Source: Diphasiastrum complanatum
Taxonomy: Eukaryota > Streptophyta > Lycopodiopsida > Lycopodiales > Lycopodiaceae
DNA: 64,000 nt
NCBI GenBank assembly: GCA_029204225.1
Contig: CM055096.1
Coordinates: forward strand, 7,634,002 to 7,698,001
Direction of reading: 5' to 3'
The notes beneath the pieces were generated by a model. The model was not told the DNA's origin and did no database searches. It was given only the letters and a program-made list of their open reading frames with translations. A program made the translations under genes and the position numbers. Numbering within the stretch: the stretch's first letter is position 1; every line of letters begins with the position of its first letter. Shown in pieces: positions 1 to 11,538 of the stretch.

Positions 1-211
1 AGATGGCCCGATAACTCTAGAACTAAGCACACGTGGTGCCGTCGAAATAAGAAAGCAATGTACAAGTCGATCATTGCTATTTTAATTGAGACTTCTTATT
101 TTGGCTAAAAGAAAGATAAGTCTAAGTTTAAATGCTTTTATTGTGGAATCAAAGGGAATTTTGCAAATAAATATTTGAAGAAGCAAACAGATGAAGGTAG
201 CAAGCAGTTCT
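1..211 (+). pseudogene. Copia element A: gag remnant with broken zinc knuckle
   Basis: A short stretch reads as the nucleocapsid end of a Copia Gag. Codons from about 127 give KFKCFYCGIKGNFANKY, matching the CCHC knuckle of the intact Copia at 32222-32263. The histidine is replaced by asparagine and the last cysteine by tyrosine, so zinc binding would be lost. The element continues after an insertion, with protease at about 2200. Nothing recognisable lies in the first 100 bases. The assignment rests on the motif and on the element resuming downstream. Confidence 0.6.
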
Positions 212-1188
212 TGTAAAAAATGTTTTAGACCAAAAAAAAAATTTAGAAAAGTCAAAAAGGTTTCCATGTCAAGGAAGGTCCACCTCCTTGACCGTTCCAC
301 CATGGGAAAAGTCTTATTTTCGGGGCTACGCCCTTAGTCGAAGACACTTCCCTTAGCGAAAAGGCCTCCAATGGAGACCCCCGCCCCCTCTCCTCATTAA
401 CAAAGCAATTTATTCATGACTTTTACCCTAAAGCACCCTAAAGCCTTGTGCATGTGCAAATCCCAGTGCTCTTAATAATATTAGATAGACTTCATGCACT
501 CTTTCACTTGCTGAGGTCTTATACTATTCCAACACAACATTTCTGTTGAAAAGAAGAAGGAGCTGGCAGAAAAGAACCAGCAGGGCGGCTGGCAGAAAAC
601 AAGCAGCAACGGAACAAGATTAGTCATGGATCAGGCAGGCGTAATCAAAACAACAACACAAGGGATCAATCGAGTTTTGGCTTTTGCCACTACTTTCAAA
701 TACTTGTATTATTCATTTTGTTGAAAGTCATAAATATTTTGCTTGTTTAATCATTGCGCTTCCATGATGTTCAGTCTCAATCCTCTTCTTAGCTTGTTTG
801 AGTGCTTTCTAAGATTTGATTGATTGTCGTCTTGCGAACTGTAAGTCATTCATGCATCATGTAGCTTCTTGTTCAACAAAATGGCCATCTTTGATCTAAG
901 CACCCATGCTCTAAATTATAGTTGATTAAGCTTATTAGTATTCTTTGTATGCTATCAGCCATTGTGATTGCCATGGAACAAATTTAAGATGCAACAGTTG
1001 GAGAGGTTGGTGAGGTTAACGTTCATGGGAATGAAATAATGATTATCAAGGAGCAACTGCTCAGAGCTGATGAGTTTCCTCTGCAAAGGCTGTTGCGACT
1101 GCTCTTTCAACTGAAGAGCATAGATTTGGGCTTGGAGGATTTGAAAGCCACAATGGTGGGAAAAGCAGCGAACAAATTAAAAAAGCGT
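212..1188 (+). mobile_element. Truncated Gypsy 5' end (family R1, copy a): LTR start plus gag N-terminus
   Basis: From a TGTAAAAAATG start this segment is strongly similar to the reverse complement of 7800-8772 and to 45671-46533. It ends inside the coding stretch 1039-1190 (IIKEQLLRADEFPLQRLLRL), homologous to the first gag-side open frame of the minus-strand Gypsy G1. It breaks off just after a KLKKR motif, and the rest of gag-pol is absent. It interrupts element A between its zinc knuckle and protease. I could not find the LTR end, primer site or a target duplication. Gypsy identity comes from the linkage in G1. Confidence 0.6.
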
Positions 1189-2100
1189 GCACATGGAGGT
1201 GTCAGATACGTTGCAGATTGGCTTCTGGGTGATTGGAATCAATTGGTTCACAACATATTTCATACACCTTCTAAACAAACAAATGGCTGCAATTCCACTA
1301 CAGGTCTCTAGCAAATTTGCAGGTGGAAAGCAACTCCTACTTATTCTCCTCTGAAACAAGTTCAAGAAAGGCCTTCAGTGTAGCTCAAGAAGACCGTGAA
1401 CAACGAACTAATCTCAAGCGCATCATCATCATCTGTCGTCGTGCTTTGAAACTCTTGTAGGCCTACACATGCTACTCAGGTGCCCACTTCTCTAGAATGT
1501 CAATCATAAAGCATCTGCTATTGCTGCACCATCTATTGCATATGCAACTTGTAAAAAGAATGTTTGGGTAGAGTTTAATGGTGAGGTAATAGGCGGACCC
1601 ATAGTTTGTTGGAGCCCTACATCAAGGATCAGCAAGAAAGCAGACGAAGTGCCAGCTATTGAGCCCAAAAGAGGCCAAAAAAGGTTTATAGTCAGACGGG
1701 ATTATCAGGCTCACTGGTAAAATGATGCGAGGGGTAGTCTACGACATTGATCAACATTAACCAATCACCAAAGCCAAATAAGTGAAGTGCAATTGTGGCC
1801 CACTGATTAGCTAAGCAGCCAGTGGCTCGAGCGTTCTCTTTTATAGGTTGTCGCCTCTGTGTTGCACGAATTTACATAAAGGCTTAAGAAGCTGATGCAT
1901 CTTCAACTCAAGTAAAGTGAGACACTGGAAGTAGAGGCAAATTCCAATTGACTTGCATTTTGAAGATATGCATTGTTGCAACAACTCAATTTTTTTTTAT
2001 CAAACAACTTTTGTTGTTAAGATTCTCTGGCATGGAATACTTTAGTAATTCTGACCGCTGATCAAACATAACAATCTCAAAAACACACGTTTTTGGTCTA
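1189..2100. other. Unassigned insert between Gypsy fragment and resumed element A
   Basis: This stretch matches no other part of the window that I can see. One frame without an ATG stays open from 1496 to 1720 (about 74 codons) and includes KKNVWVEFNGEVIGGPIV, which I do not recognise. It may be more of the inserted Gypsy or another decayed element. No terminal repeats were seen. Confidence 0.3.
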
Positions 2101-4935
2101 TTATGAAGACATTTATTTTAGTACCACACCCACACCCACACTCAAACTATAAATACTCTAAATTAGCTGCAGATTTTGGATGTAGCTTTACTACTAATGA
2201 TGAGGATCTAAGTGGTGGTGAATCTCTTTTGATGTGTTCAAGTCCAATATCAAGTGAAGGTGACAAAGATTCATGGTGGACTGATAGTGGAGCTAGTTCA
2301 CACATGACTAGTCACAAGGAGTTCTTTACTTCTTTGGTCACTTATGATGGAGCCAAGAAAGCAATTCACATGGCCAAATGGTGGTACGTGTGTGATTGAA
2401 GGTATTTGTTTAATTCCTATTTGTCTTTCTACTAATAGGAAAGCAAGACTTGATGGTGTTTTTTATATTCCTTCACTTTCAAAGAATTTGCTAAGTGTTG
2501 GTCGAATGATAGAGAAAGGATACACGGTTAAGTTTGGGGGTGATGCTTGTTTCATTACAAAGGAAACAATTTTGGTTGCTAGGGGCAATAGACAAGGTAG
2601 ACTTTTTAAGCTTGATGCTTTTCTTATGGCTAACACAAAGGATGGAAAGGAAAAGGAGATTGGTCTCAACTTTCCACTTTCCAAAGTTTCCTTTTAGCAT
2701 CAATAAGATTGGTGGATCTTATGCAAAGTCAAAAGAGCTTCCTTATGCTAGATCTAGGTCGAGATCTAATATGCTTCTTGGAGATGTTCATCTTTGTGCT
2801 AACTTGGATAATCTTGAGGATAATGATGGTGTTTCAATGGTTCTTCATGGCAAGTGCAAGCATTCAAAAGGTAAGGAAATAGCTAACTTCATCAATGGAG
2901 ATAAAGGTTCTTCATTGGAAAAGGTTGTTGCTAATGATTTCTTTGATCATATGAAAAAAGATGTTGCTAGGTGCATGCATGAAGGAGATGGTTCTTCTAC
3001 ATTCTTTTGTGATGAGTCCAATAAAGTGATTTTTGTAGCAAGTGGAGTCACATGTCTTCATAAAGAGAGTAGATCAAATGGTTCTATCAAGAGACTTGGT
3101 GAGGGAGATAGTCACAAGTCAAGAAGAAGAGAAGTATCTGAAGAGTTCAAAGTAGGGTGTACTTTGAATGATGTCATTGTGAATGATAGTGAGGAAGAAT
3201 CATTATCATATGAGTCATTACCTGAACAATTGAGTAGAACTACTTGTTTGAAAAAAGAGAGTACTTCAATCATGCTTACGTTGAAAGTACTAATCATTTT
3301 TTTCATGGCTTCTAATGTCTTTGAGATTTCTACTTTTTATGATGCAATCATTAAGAGGGAGTCTTATGAAGGAAAGAGCAATGGAAGATTGGTTCTTGGG
3401 AAGATCCAAGTCATGGATCTCACATCTCTTCATCAACTCAAAGGACTCTATGATTGTGAATTGATCACTCATGACCAAGATGGCAAAAGGTTGGTTGGAG
3501 AAGACTACATGGAGTAAATTGAAAGACAATTTTTTCAAGGAAAGGGAGATCTCATTGGTGAGCTTATTGAGGCTCGTTATGGAGTCAAGAAGGCTGGATT
3601 TATTAGGTTTGATACTCATCTTCACCTACTCTACTTCATGTTGGATGGAAAGTTTGGAATCTATCTTTTGATTTATGATGGTGCCACCAATGACATTGTT
3701 TTCGCTAACCTTTGTGGAAATTCGAGATCAAGCATTGATGAGATCTTGTTGCATCTAGATCATATGTTTGAGAGGGAGTATTTTCATAGGGTCAAATTTG
3801 AAGATATTCATATCTTTGATATCTATGATGATCAAGACAAAGGTAAGCAAGTGGAAGCAACTCACTTTGCTTTACTCACATGTTTTGAAGAAGCTTCTTG
3901 TGTAGATGATTCTATGCAAGTGGACATTGGTTCTCATAGTTTTCATACTGAAAAAGCAAGTAATGGATCTGGAAAACAAATTTTGTTCAATGACTTTGAT
4001 GGTCAAGAGCAAGATCAAGAGGTTGGTCTCAAAGAGCTTCCACAACACAAAAGGAAAGGTGGCAATTTGGAGCTAGTCAAGAGCATCAAAGGAGAGGTAA
4101 TTGGCAAAGATGTTATGTTTTTGCAGCTTATTGAAGACTCAAGTAAGGTCAAAGGACAACAAGGATGTGTTTTTCAAGTTTACTTTACTTGTTCTATCTA
4201 ATGTTTGAGCTATTTCATGTGGATGTGTGCAAATTGTCAAGATATGGACAAACTAGCTACATTGTCTTGCAATATCTTATTGTTGGAGTTGTACTAGAAT
4301 TCTTGGATGGTTTTACTGATGGAAATAAAGCTATTGGAGGTTCATTATGTCACTCATCCATGCCTAAGTTCTCAAATGTTGAGGTACTTGGTGCCAATAC
4401 TTGGAGATTGTCAATTTTTGGTGAATTCATAGTCATTTTCTTGTGTCAAGTAGATCTTGAAGATGGACCCATGCAACCTACTTGGTTTATGGAGTCATGT
4501 GGTTGCATCATTGATGTACTCACCTACTCATGGATTTCCAAGGTTTGATGGTTTCTTGTGGCAAGATGGAGATGGAGGCGTATTCATGGAGTTTTATGGT
4601 GGAGACATATCAAGAAAGGACAAAGTTGGAGGAGAAGCAAATGGTCATCACTAACATTTATTGTTTGGTTGCTCTAATTTTCCAGAGAGTTGTTTGAAAC
4701 ATGGAGGAATCATTTCATTCACATTCTATTTGGTTCTTCATGTTCTAGTTATATCTTGATGTGTAAAATTGATGTAAGAAATAGTGAAGCATCCAATTTG
4801 GACACTATTCTCTATATCAATTATGGAAACTACTTTAGAATCTTAGAAAGGATATCTGTACTTAGGATGGATATCATTCTAAAGTTGGATCAAAGTAGTA
4901 TGGTTAAAACTATGCCAAACTAGTTGAAGAGGGAG
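2101..4935 (+). pseudogene. Element A: Copia protease fused to unfamiliar protein region (decayed)
   Basis: The first part is Copia protease: DSWWTDSGASSHMT with the catalytic Asp-Ser-Gly at about 2281-2292, then the STNRKARL and NLLSVGRM motifs after a frameshift near 2350-2400. At about 2748 a short integrase-linker motif, ARSRSRS, leads straight into protein that is not pol. That protein runs with interruptions to the PPT and is homologous to residues 267-1010 of the NA ORF at 50982-54014 (shared: FKVGCTLNDV, MDLTSLHQLK, RFDTHLHLLYFML, CKIDVRNSEAS). At about 3835-3925 a stretch resembles the Copia integrase-RT linker (KGKQVEATHFALLT). Reverse transcriptase and RNase H are absent. A stop at 3515-3517 and several frameshifts make it a pseudogene. 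Confidence 0.75.
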
Positions 4936-5492
4936 TGCGAGAGATTTCAACTAGTTTAGTCTGGTTTAGTCATATTTTGGTAAATTGTCAATTGAGACCA
5001 AAAACCCATTTTAGACTTAGAGATAAAATTTTTGAAGTTATATTAGTTTAAAATACATTCGATAAACACTCTCTGAAAGTTTGGGAAAGTTGGAAGTTGA
5101 GTTTGAGACAAATTCGAATTTGAACTTTGGGTACAATGAATCTAGACCCAAAAATAGTAGGTTTTACATTTTGGAGGGAAAGCCAAGTGGCCAAATAGGC
5201 TTTGGGCACTCTATAAAAGGATGTAACTCATTTAGAGACACATCTTCTCTCTTCTCTCTCTCATTTCATCACTATACATGATTCTCTTTGGATTCTACTA
5301 CTCATTGGTGCACTCTCTTGATGATATCTTGCAATCTTGTGTGTATAATGATCATTTGTTGTTATTTCCGGTTTGACACGTGTGAAATACATTAGGGTAC
5401 TATAATTGTATGAACAACAACTATATTTTATATTTTGGTTCATGTTTGATCAGTATCTCTTAGAGTTTGCATCTCATCTTGTATGTAGATGG
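4936..5492 (+). mobile_element. 3' LTR of element A (truncated)
   Basis: It follows a polypurine tract (GAAGAGGGAG) and starts TGCGAGAGATTTCAAC. It matches the LTR of element B at 19431-19871 and, inverted, the fragment at 61849-62196. It breaks off at about 5492, where minus-strand Gypsy G1 sequence begins. A TATA-like box is at 5211-5220 and a CACGTGTGAAAT motif at about 5378. Confidence 0.7.
5211..5220 (+). promoter_or_regulatory. TATA box in LTR of element A
   Basis: CTATAAAAGG lies mid-LTR, followed by a CT-rich stretch typical of plant transcription start regions. The B LTR has TTATAAAGG at the same place (about 19578). Confidence 0.45.
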
Positions 5493-6316
5493 TTCGATCC
5501 AATAAGGAAATCTTGCTCAAATCTGATTGACTATCTTGTTGACACATATATCCTATTGCACAATCAATTGTTGCAAGAGCTTCATTTTAGTTTAGAGTAT
5601 CCGTTTGAGAATCGTAATAAACTCCCAATTTTTTCTCTGGACGGTCACAAGTATGATCCGTTGTTGATGAAATATCATCCTCTTTTTGAACCACTGGTTT
5701 GATAATCCAAGTTGTAGGATCAACTTTGACTGCACGTTCACGATTTTCAAAAGTGATTTTTCAGTATCCCATTTATGAATTACTTGCGCAACTCATAATC
5801 ATGTTTGTCCCAATAGGACTCGGTAGACATTTGGCGCTTCTGGTAAGTCCATTACTACAAAAGTAATGACAAACTATACTCCCGCAATTCTGACAGGTAT
5901 ATCTTCAACCATTCCTCACGGACGAACTGTCGTTTGATCATCTAGCTTAATGGAAAAACTCACAGGCTTGATTTTGGTAAGGCCCCATTTTGCACATAGC
6001 TTTGTAGAAATTAGGTTAACTCCTGAATAGCCATCTATCACGGCTGCTTCCTTAGGAGATTGTCTATGTTGTATCAGCAGAGTGATATTCTTTTGTTCAC
6101 TTTCCCAAGCAGCTCCGACATGGAGTACTTCATTAGATTTTTCAAATCCAGCACAAAAAAGTGCCTCCTGATGGACTTATGGTTCTACTTGAGCTAACTT
6201 TTGCACTAAAACTTCTTTTGCTTTTGGCACCAACTTCAGGAACTCTTCCAATGAAATATTAATCTTACTAGATAAAATATTCATGGGCAGTTCTGTTTGT
6301 GGCACTTTCGGTTCAG
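5493..6316 (-). pseudogene. Gypsy G1: protease and post-protease region, truncated
   Basis: Read on the minus strand, this matches 13320-13880 of Gypsy G2: the same IAGVQFVITFVVMDLP block after the protease, then the region before reverse transcriptase. In-frame stops are frequent. It ends abruptly at 5493 against the LTR of element A, so reverse transcriptase, RNase H and integrase are missing. Confidence 0.6.
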
Positions 6317-6949
6317 TCATCTTGAAAGTTCTTCATGATGATGCAACTGATCATTCATATCAATACGTGAATTTCTTGGTGGCTGCAATGGTGAAGAGCA
6401 AACTTCGGTTGTTGCTTTAACAGCCTCAAGTTCCTCTTCCTCTTGCAGATGTTTAATCCACTGGCTCATATCCTGATACCTTCTTTTTTCTGTATGAAGA
6501 TTGGGAAAGATTCCAGATGCTGTTGGTATATCGTTCAATGGTATAGAATCAGTAGGTACTGGATCTGCTACTGATTCTTTCTGCTTATGTGCTCTGGTGA
6601 CCACCATCAAGGGTACACTTGATTTATTCTGAGCTACTGGTCTTTGCTTGATTGTTATCAAATTTACAGGTGCTGTAGCTGGTGGTGGCTTTGGTCTTGC
6701 TGGACAGTCTTTATAGCAATGCCCATAACCACAGTCACGACAGAATGGTACAAATTTTTCTTTATTTGGACATTCTGCAACTCTATGGTTTTCTCCACAT
6801 GCAAAGCATCCAAGTGATGCTTTGGTCCAATTTCTAGAGGCTTGTTGTTGCGCGGTAGCATAAATAGCATATTGTTCTGAAGATCCACCTTCTTGATCAG
6901 TACCATAGTTCCATTGCTCAACACTTCTGTATGGTTCTGGTTCCATCAA
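6317..6949 (-). pseudogene. Gypsy G1 Gag C-terminus with two zinc knuckles
   Basis: An open frame of 210 residues carries two CCHC-like knuckles near residues 48-85: CFACGENHRVAEC and CRDCGYGHCYKDC. This is the nucleocapsid part of a Gypsy Gag and would bind genomic RNA. The flanks match G2 at 12604-12999 (MEPEPY, QWNY, VPLMVVTRA). G2 has lost most of the knuckle region. The reading continues downstream toward protease with breaks. Confidence 0.7.
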
Positions 6950-7284
6950 ATTGGCAGGAGGAGCGGAGTACTTTGGTGGGACAGTCTAGCTGCTGGATTT
7001 CCTCCATGCTACCATTGCTGAATTATCCGAGGATTGAAGTTGCAAAAAGTAGTCTGATGATTAGGCGAATTACACAAATGGCATACACTGATTTCCATTC
7101 ATTTTTTCAATTGAGAACACTCGTTCACTATGTGATTTCCTATACAAATAGAACACCAGAAATTTTACCTGGTAGGAAAAGTCTTTGCAAATTTCTCAAG
7201 TTCCTTGTTTGCTTTTTCGTGGAAATCTTCCAATGCTTTTATCTTCTCATCAAATTGCAACTGCAACTTTTCCATCTGTTTCTG

Positions 7285-7766
7285 CTAGTTCTTCCCAAGT
7301 TTTTCGAATTCATTGAGCATCATTTCTTCAGTAGCATTGACATTCGTGGATGCAATAGTGGTGGATGTCGTAGTAGTCTGCCCTGATGTATAAGGCAACA
7401 TATTGATATTCGGCTCATCATCTGAGTCTTCATCCTCCTCCCGAATAGCATCGTCCATAGCATTTTGCAAGAGTGCATACTCATTATGGTGTTTCAACTC
7501 AAGTCTGATTTGTTTAGATAAACTTGACAAAAACCACATAATCATGGCATTTTCGTTAATCAGCTCAGGTTTGCACTCAGATCTGAGGTGTTTCATCCGT
7601 TCAATGTAATCTCAAACCATTTCTCGCTTTCCTATTTTACTTAAAAGTAGGAAAGGGTCTTCCATAAACTTTTGCGGCTTGAATCATGTGATAAGGGCTC
7701 TTTTAACAACCTCCCAATCTGTACGCTCAATTTCATCTTGATTATAGTACTAATATTATGTTGTGC
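7285..7766 (-). pseudogene. Gypsy G1 Gag central (capsid-like) region
   Basis: The open part reads MKHLRSECKPELINENAMI and continues to a Thr/Ser-rich tail, matching G2 Gag at 11885-12180. Upstream (7610-7766, minus) the frame is broken but aligns with the DYIERMKHLRSE region of G2. It would form the virus-like particle shell. Stops and frameshifts separate it from the zinc-knuckle frame. Confidence 0.65.
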
Positions 7767-7769
7767 CTG

Positions 7770-8027
7770 TTAAGGCCATGGGAAACAGCTCAAGTTTATC
7801 ACACGCTTTTTTAATTTGTTCACTACTTTTCCCACCATTGTGGCTTTCAAATCCTCCAAGCCCAAATCCATGCTCTTCAGTTGGAAGAGTAGTCGCAACA
7901 GCCTTTCCGGAGGAAACTCATCAGCTCTAAGCAGTTGCTCCTTGATAATCATTATTTCATTCCCACGAACGTTAACCTCACCAACCTCTCCACTTGTTGC
8001 ATCGTAAATTTGTTCCATGGCAATCAC
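7770..8027 (-). pseudogene. Gypsy G1 Gag N-terminal frame (R1-type)
   Basis: An 85-residue frame starts MIAMEQIYDATSGEVGE. Homologous frames occur in R1 copies a (1039-1190) and c (46347-46532). It loses frame at KLKKRV just before sequence similar to G2 Gag. The start shown is the first ATG in the frame. Confidence 0.5.
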
Positions 8028-8772
8028 AATGGCTGAATAGCATACAAAGAATACTAATAAACTTAATCAACTATAATTTATAGAGCTTGGGTGCTTAGAT
8101 CGAAGATGGCCATCTTGTTGAACAAGAAGCTGCATGATGCATGAATGACTTACAGTTCGCAAGATGATAATCAATCAAATCTTAGAAAGCACTCAAACAA
8201 GCTAAGCAGAGGACTGAGACTGAACATCATGGAAGCGCAATGATTAAACAAGCAAAATATTTACGACTTTCAAAAAAATGAATAATATAAGTATTGAAAG
8301 TAGTGGCGAAAAACAAAACCCGATCGATCCCTGGTGTTGTTGTTTTGATTACGCCTGCCTGCTGATCCACGACTAATCTTGTGTTGCTGCTGCTTCTTTT
8401 CTGCCAGCTCCTTTTTCTTTTCAACAGAAATGTTGTGTTGGAATAGTATAAGACCTCTGCGAGTAAAAGAGTGAATGAAGTCTGTCTAATATTATTAACC
8501 GGCAAATGAGAGCACTGGGATTTGCACATGAGCAAGGCTTTAGGGCGCTTTAGGGTAAAAGTCATGAATTAATTGCTATGTAAATGAGGAGAGGGGGCGG
8601 GGGTCTCCATTGTAGGCCTTTTTGCTAAGGGAAGTGTCTTCGGATGAGGGCCTTAGCCCCACAAGAAGACTTTTCCCATGGTGGAACAGTCAAGGAGGTG
8701 GACCTTCCTTGACATGGAAACCTTTTTTACTTTTTGAATTTTTTTTCTTTTTGGTGTAAAACATTTTTTACA
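8028..8772 (-). mobile_element. Gypsy G1 5' LTR and leader
   Basis: In minus orientation it begins TGTAAAAAATG at 8772 and is shared with R1 copies a and c. The LTR end and primer site could not be placed, so the segment includes leader. It contains conserved CT-rich and GC-rich blocks (about 8590-8620 and 8690-8720). Confidence 0.5.
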
Positions 8773-9193
8773 AGCACTTTTTGTGCATAAGATTTTTTCA
8801 CCTTATGCATCCCATTCCATGTAACAAATTTTTTTAAAAAAAGGGAGGTGCACAAGATTTTGCTCTAGTAGGCACCTCCTTTTTTTCATGAAAAAGGGAT
8901 ATATGATTTTGTGCATGCATGCATGTCACACTATTTAAGATAATTCTTATTCCAAGTTCTTCCAATTCTTGCTTTCTAAAAAGCTCGGGCACTTTTTTCA
9001 TTTTCTGGGAAACATCAAATGAAAGATTATAATAATATCGAACATATCCGATCTAGATGAATTTTGTTTAAAGCCAAAAACAATGCACACATTTATGGAA
9101 CATAAATCTTAATTTGATCATAAGTAGTCTAGAAATCACCTTTGGAGAGATCATCAGGATCCTTTAGGTTGTTTCCCTTTCATTGTTCACCTC
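8773..9193. repeat. Unassigned DNA with first copy of a 120-bp direct repeat
   Basis: The block at about 8866-8985 (containing GTGCATGCATGCATGTCACA) recurs at about 9868-9986 in the same orientation. The two copies flank the MITE and some 500 bp of other sequence. No coding sequence is apparent. Confidence 0.55.
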
Positions 9194-9572
9194 CATTAGA
9201 GGAGTTCTAAATCCAATAAACACCCTTTGTAAAGATTTTTTTTATATTTCTTCACAAATTTTTCTTACACATGGACCAATCAAAACACTCAAATTTGAAA
9301 TCTCCGTAACGTAACTTTTTGATTCCACATTTTGATTCCATACTAAAAAATGGCATAGCTTTTTAGTGGTAAGTCTAAATTTAGCAAAGTTTGGTGCATT
9401 GGAAAGTGCTCAACAAGGGCTTTCCAATGATATGTTAGATGATATACTTCTAAGCTATGATTAAAAAGTTATGGCAAGTCAAAAGTATTAGTGTTATAAT
9501 ATTTTAATAATAAAAAAGACATCTTGCACGAATTCTTAAAGGGTCTTTTTTGAACTCAAAACTCCTCTAATG
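9194..9572 (-). mobile_element. MITE copy 1 (about 379 bp)
   Basis: It starts CATTAGAGGAGTT and ends AACTCCTCTAATG. The ends are imperfect inverted repeats of about 45 bp. The whole length aligns, in opposite orientation, with 15459-15836. It is non-coding, AT-rich and under 400 bp, as expected for a miniature inverted-repeat element. I could not find a convincing target duplication, so the superfamily is open. Confidence 0.75.
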
Positions 9573-10059
9573 CCTTGAGAATATCAACCTCTTGAGGAGA
9601 AGATCTAGAGCCAAAGATGCCTACATGAGCCAAGAAACCAAGATCCAAGAAAAAACTCACTCTTCAATCTAAGTCATTCCACTTTAGATCCAAAACTAAG
9701 CTTGACACCCTTAGTTGGCTTAGATCCCATATCTACTATGTAGTTTAACCTCCTCCCCTTTGGATCGAAGCCCATTACTACACACGATACTCACCCGATT
9801 GGAGATCGAAACCCGTTCTTGGCCCTCTTGATCACACCAATTAGGGAGTCACGGAAAGGGTCCAGAACATGGACCTCCTTTTTCTTCATGAAAAAGGAAA
9901 ATATGATTTTGTGCATGCATGCATGTCACACTTTTTAGGATAATTCAAATTCCAAGTTCTTCCTATTCTTCCTTTTTAAAAAGCTATTGCAACAGTGCAA
10001 TCCTTGGCTGATATCCTCTTGACGTCCACCATTATAGGTTGCAGCTCCTTGATGCCTTA
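9573..10059. repeat. Unassigned DNA with second copy of the 120-bp direct repeat
   Basis: The segment 9868-9986 repeats 8866-8985. No frame or structure was recognised in 9573-9867. The stretch ends where the LTR of Gypsy G2 begins. Confidence 0.45.
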
Positions 10060-10846
10060 TGTTGGAAGGTTTGCAGATTCCAAGACAACTCTAACCCTAG
10101 TTAATAAGAGGGAGGGATTTGACACCCTGCGTGTGTAAGTCCAACCCGATGATCACATAGTTATCTGATTAATTAGAAAGTTAATAAAAGGACTTTAGGC
10201 CTTTTTGCGAGACTTTTAATGTCGCAGGCCTAAATGTCAAGTTAGTGAATAAAAGAGGTAGAAATTTCAATTTCAATTTCAGGCTGGTTCCCTCCAATTA
10301 TTAAATGGGTTCCCACTGTTTTTTAAATTTGAGTAGTTAGTGAGGTAGGAATTAGCCAATAGGAATTGGGACGCCCATCTCCTCAATTTCCTGTATAAGT
10401 AGCAATTTGGAATGATTGTACATGTTCTATCTTCATTTCAATACAAGCAGATTGGCTCTCTTATGGAATGGATTTGTGAATGTCCTTGCTCTTTATCATT
10501 TTTTTTCCATCTCTCATATTTTCTTTGTATTTGCTAGTTGTTGGATCTGAAGCTTATTGAAATTGCTACTTCTTATGCTTTTGTGAGAGAGAAAAAGAGT
10601 CAGCTATTATCATTGGGGATTTAGTGTTAATGGTTGTAGTGTTGATTGATAGTGTTAATGGATGTAGGGTTAATGCTTGGTGTTAATGGATCTTAGAGCT
10701 AATTGTGGATCATGCATATATGTTGGATTTGTTTTATGCCATCGCTCTCTGGGATCGAACCTTCGCATGATGACTAACTTCATCTCCTTGATGCTTGTGT
10801 GCTTAGATCTTGGGTTGAGGATAGGAAAGGAAATAAGGCCACTACA
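10060..10846 (+). mobile_element. Gypsy G2 5' LTR
   Basis: It starts TGTTGGAAGG and ends CACTACA just before a primer site. It is homologous to 15434-15458 plus 15837-16545. A TATA-like TGTATAAGTAG lies at about 10392. The LTR holds several diverged GTTAATGGATG repeats at about 10620-10690, also present in the second LTR and in the partial copy at 17530-17600. Confidence 0.7.
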
Positions 10847-10850
10847 ATTT

Positions 10851-10870
10851 TAGCGCCGCTGCCGGGGAGC
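10851..10870 (+). other. Primer binding site of Gypsy G2
   Basis: AGCGCCGCTGCCGGGGAGC follows the LTR by about five bases. It matches the GCGCCG(T/C)TGCCGGGGA block known at the primer site of plant Athila/Tat-type Gypsy elements. Confidence 0.7.
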
Positions 10871-11538
10871 TATGCCAATTTCTCATATTGTAGTATGTTT
10901 GGACGGATGTTAGCTTGCATCAGGCATTTTGTTTTGGCATGAATACAGTTAAAATTGAATTTTAGGGTTAGATTTAGAGTGATGTTGCTTCATTTGAGTG
11001 GATCTTCTTGTTTTACATCTAATCTGATTGTTAGATTAGATCTATCAGAATCTTATAAAAAGTCAATCTCGCCAAGCTGCAAAAACCTCGATTTTTGCCA
11101 TAAAGAACCTTCGCCAATTCTACCACATTTATTTGTGTCAGATTTATCCACTGTAAGGTCGACGAAAGTTAATTTTACCAGATTCGTGAGAAAAATAGCC
11201 AGATCAATGAATTGTTACCAAAAATAATAGTGAAGAACCTTCACTGAATCAACCCTTGCCCAGTCAACCTTTGCCTATAGTATTTCTAGATTTTGCTCTA
11301 CCAAATCTATCCTGTATCAAATTTTTGAGCCATTCTATTATGATTTGATAGTGATCCTGAAAAAAAAAATTTCATTTTAGTGATAACCGCTTGATCAAGA
11401 TCTATTTTTTTCATAAATCAGAAATCTGATTATTTTCAAGTGATAGAGATTTTACAAATCTGATTAAGATCTGAGATAGAAATTTTGTTTGAAAAATCTA
11501 GATCCAATCTCATTATCTGATTTACGTAATTTGGAATT
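10871..11538 (+). other. Gypsy G2 untranslated leader
   Basis: There is no substantial coding sequence between the primer site and gag. It contains scattered GAACCTTCGCC/GAACCTTCACT motifs (about 11106 and 11235) that resemble the motif cluster at 23640-23960. Confidence 0.4.
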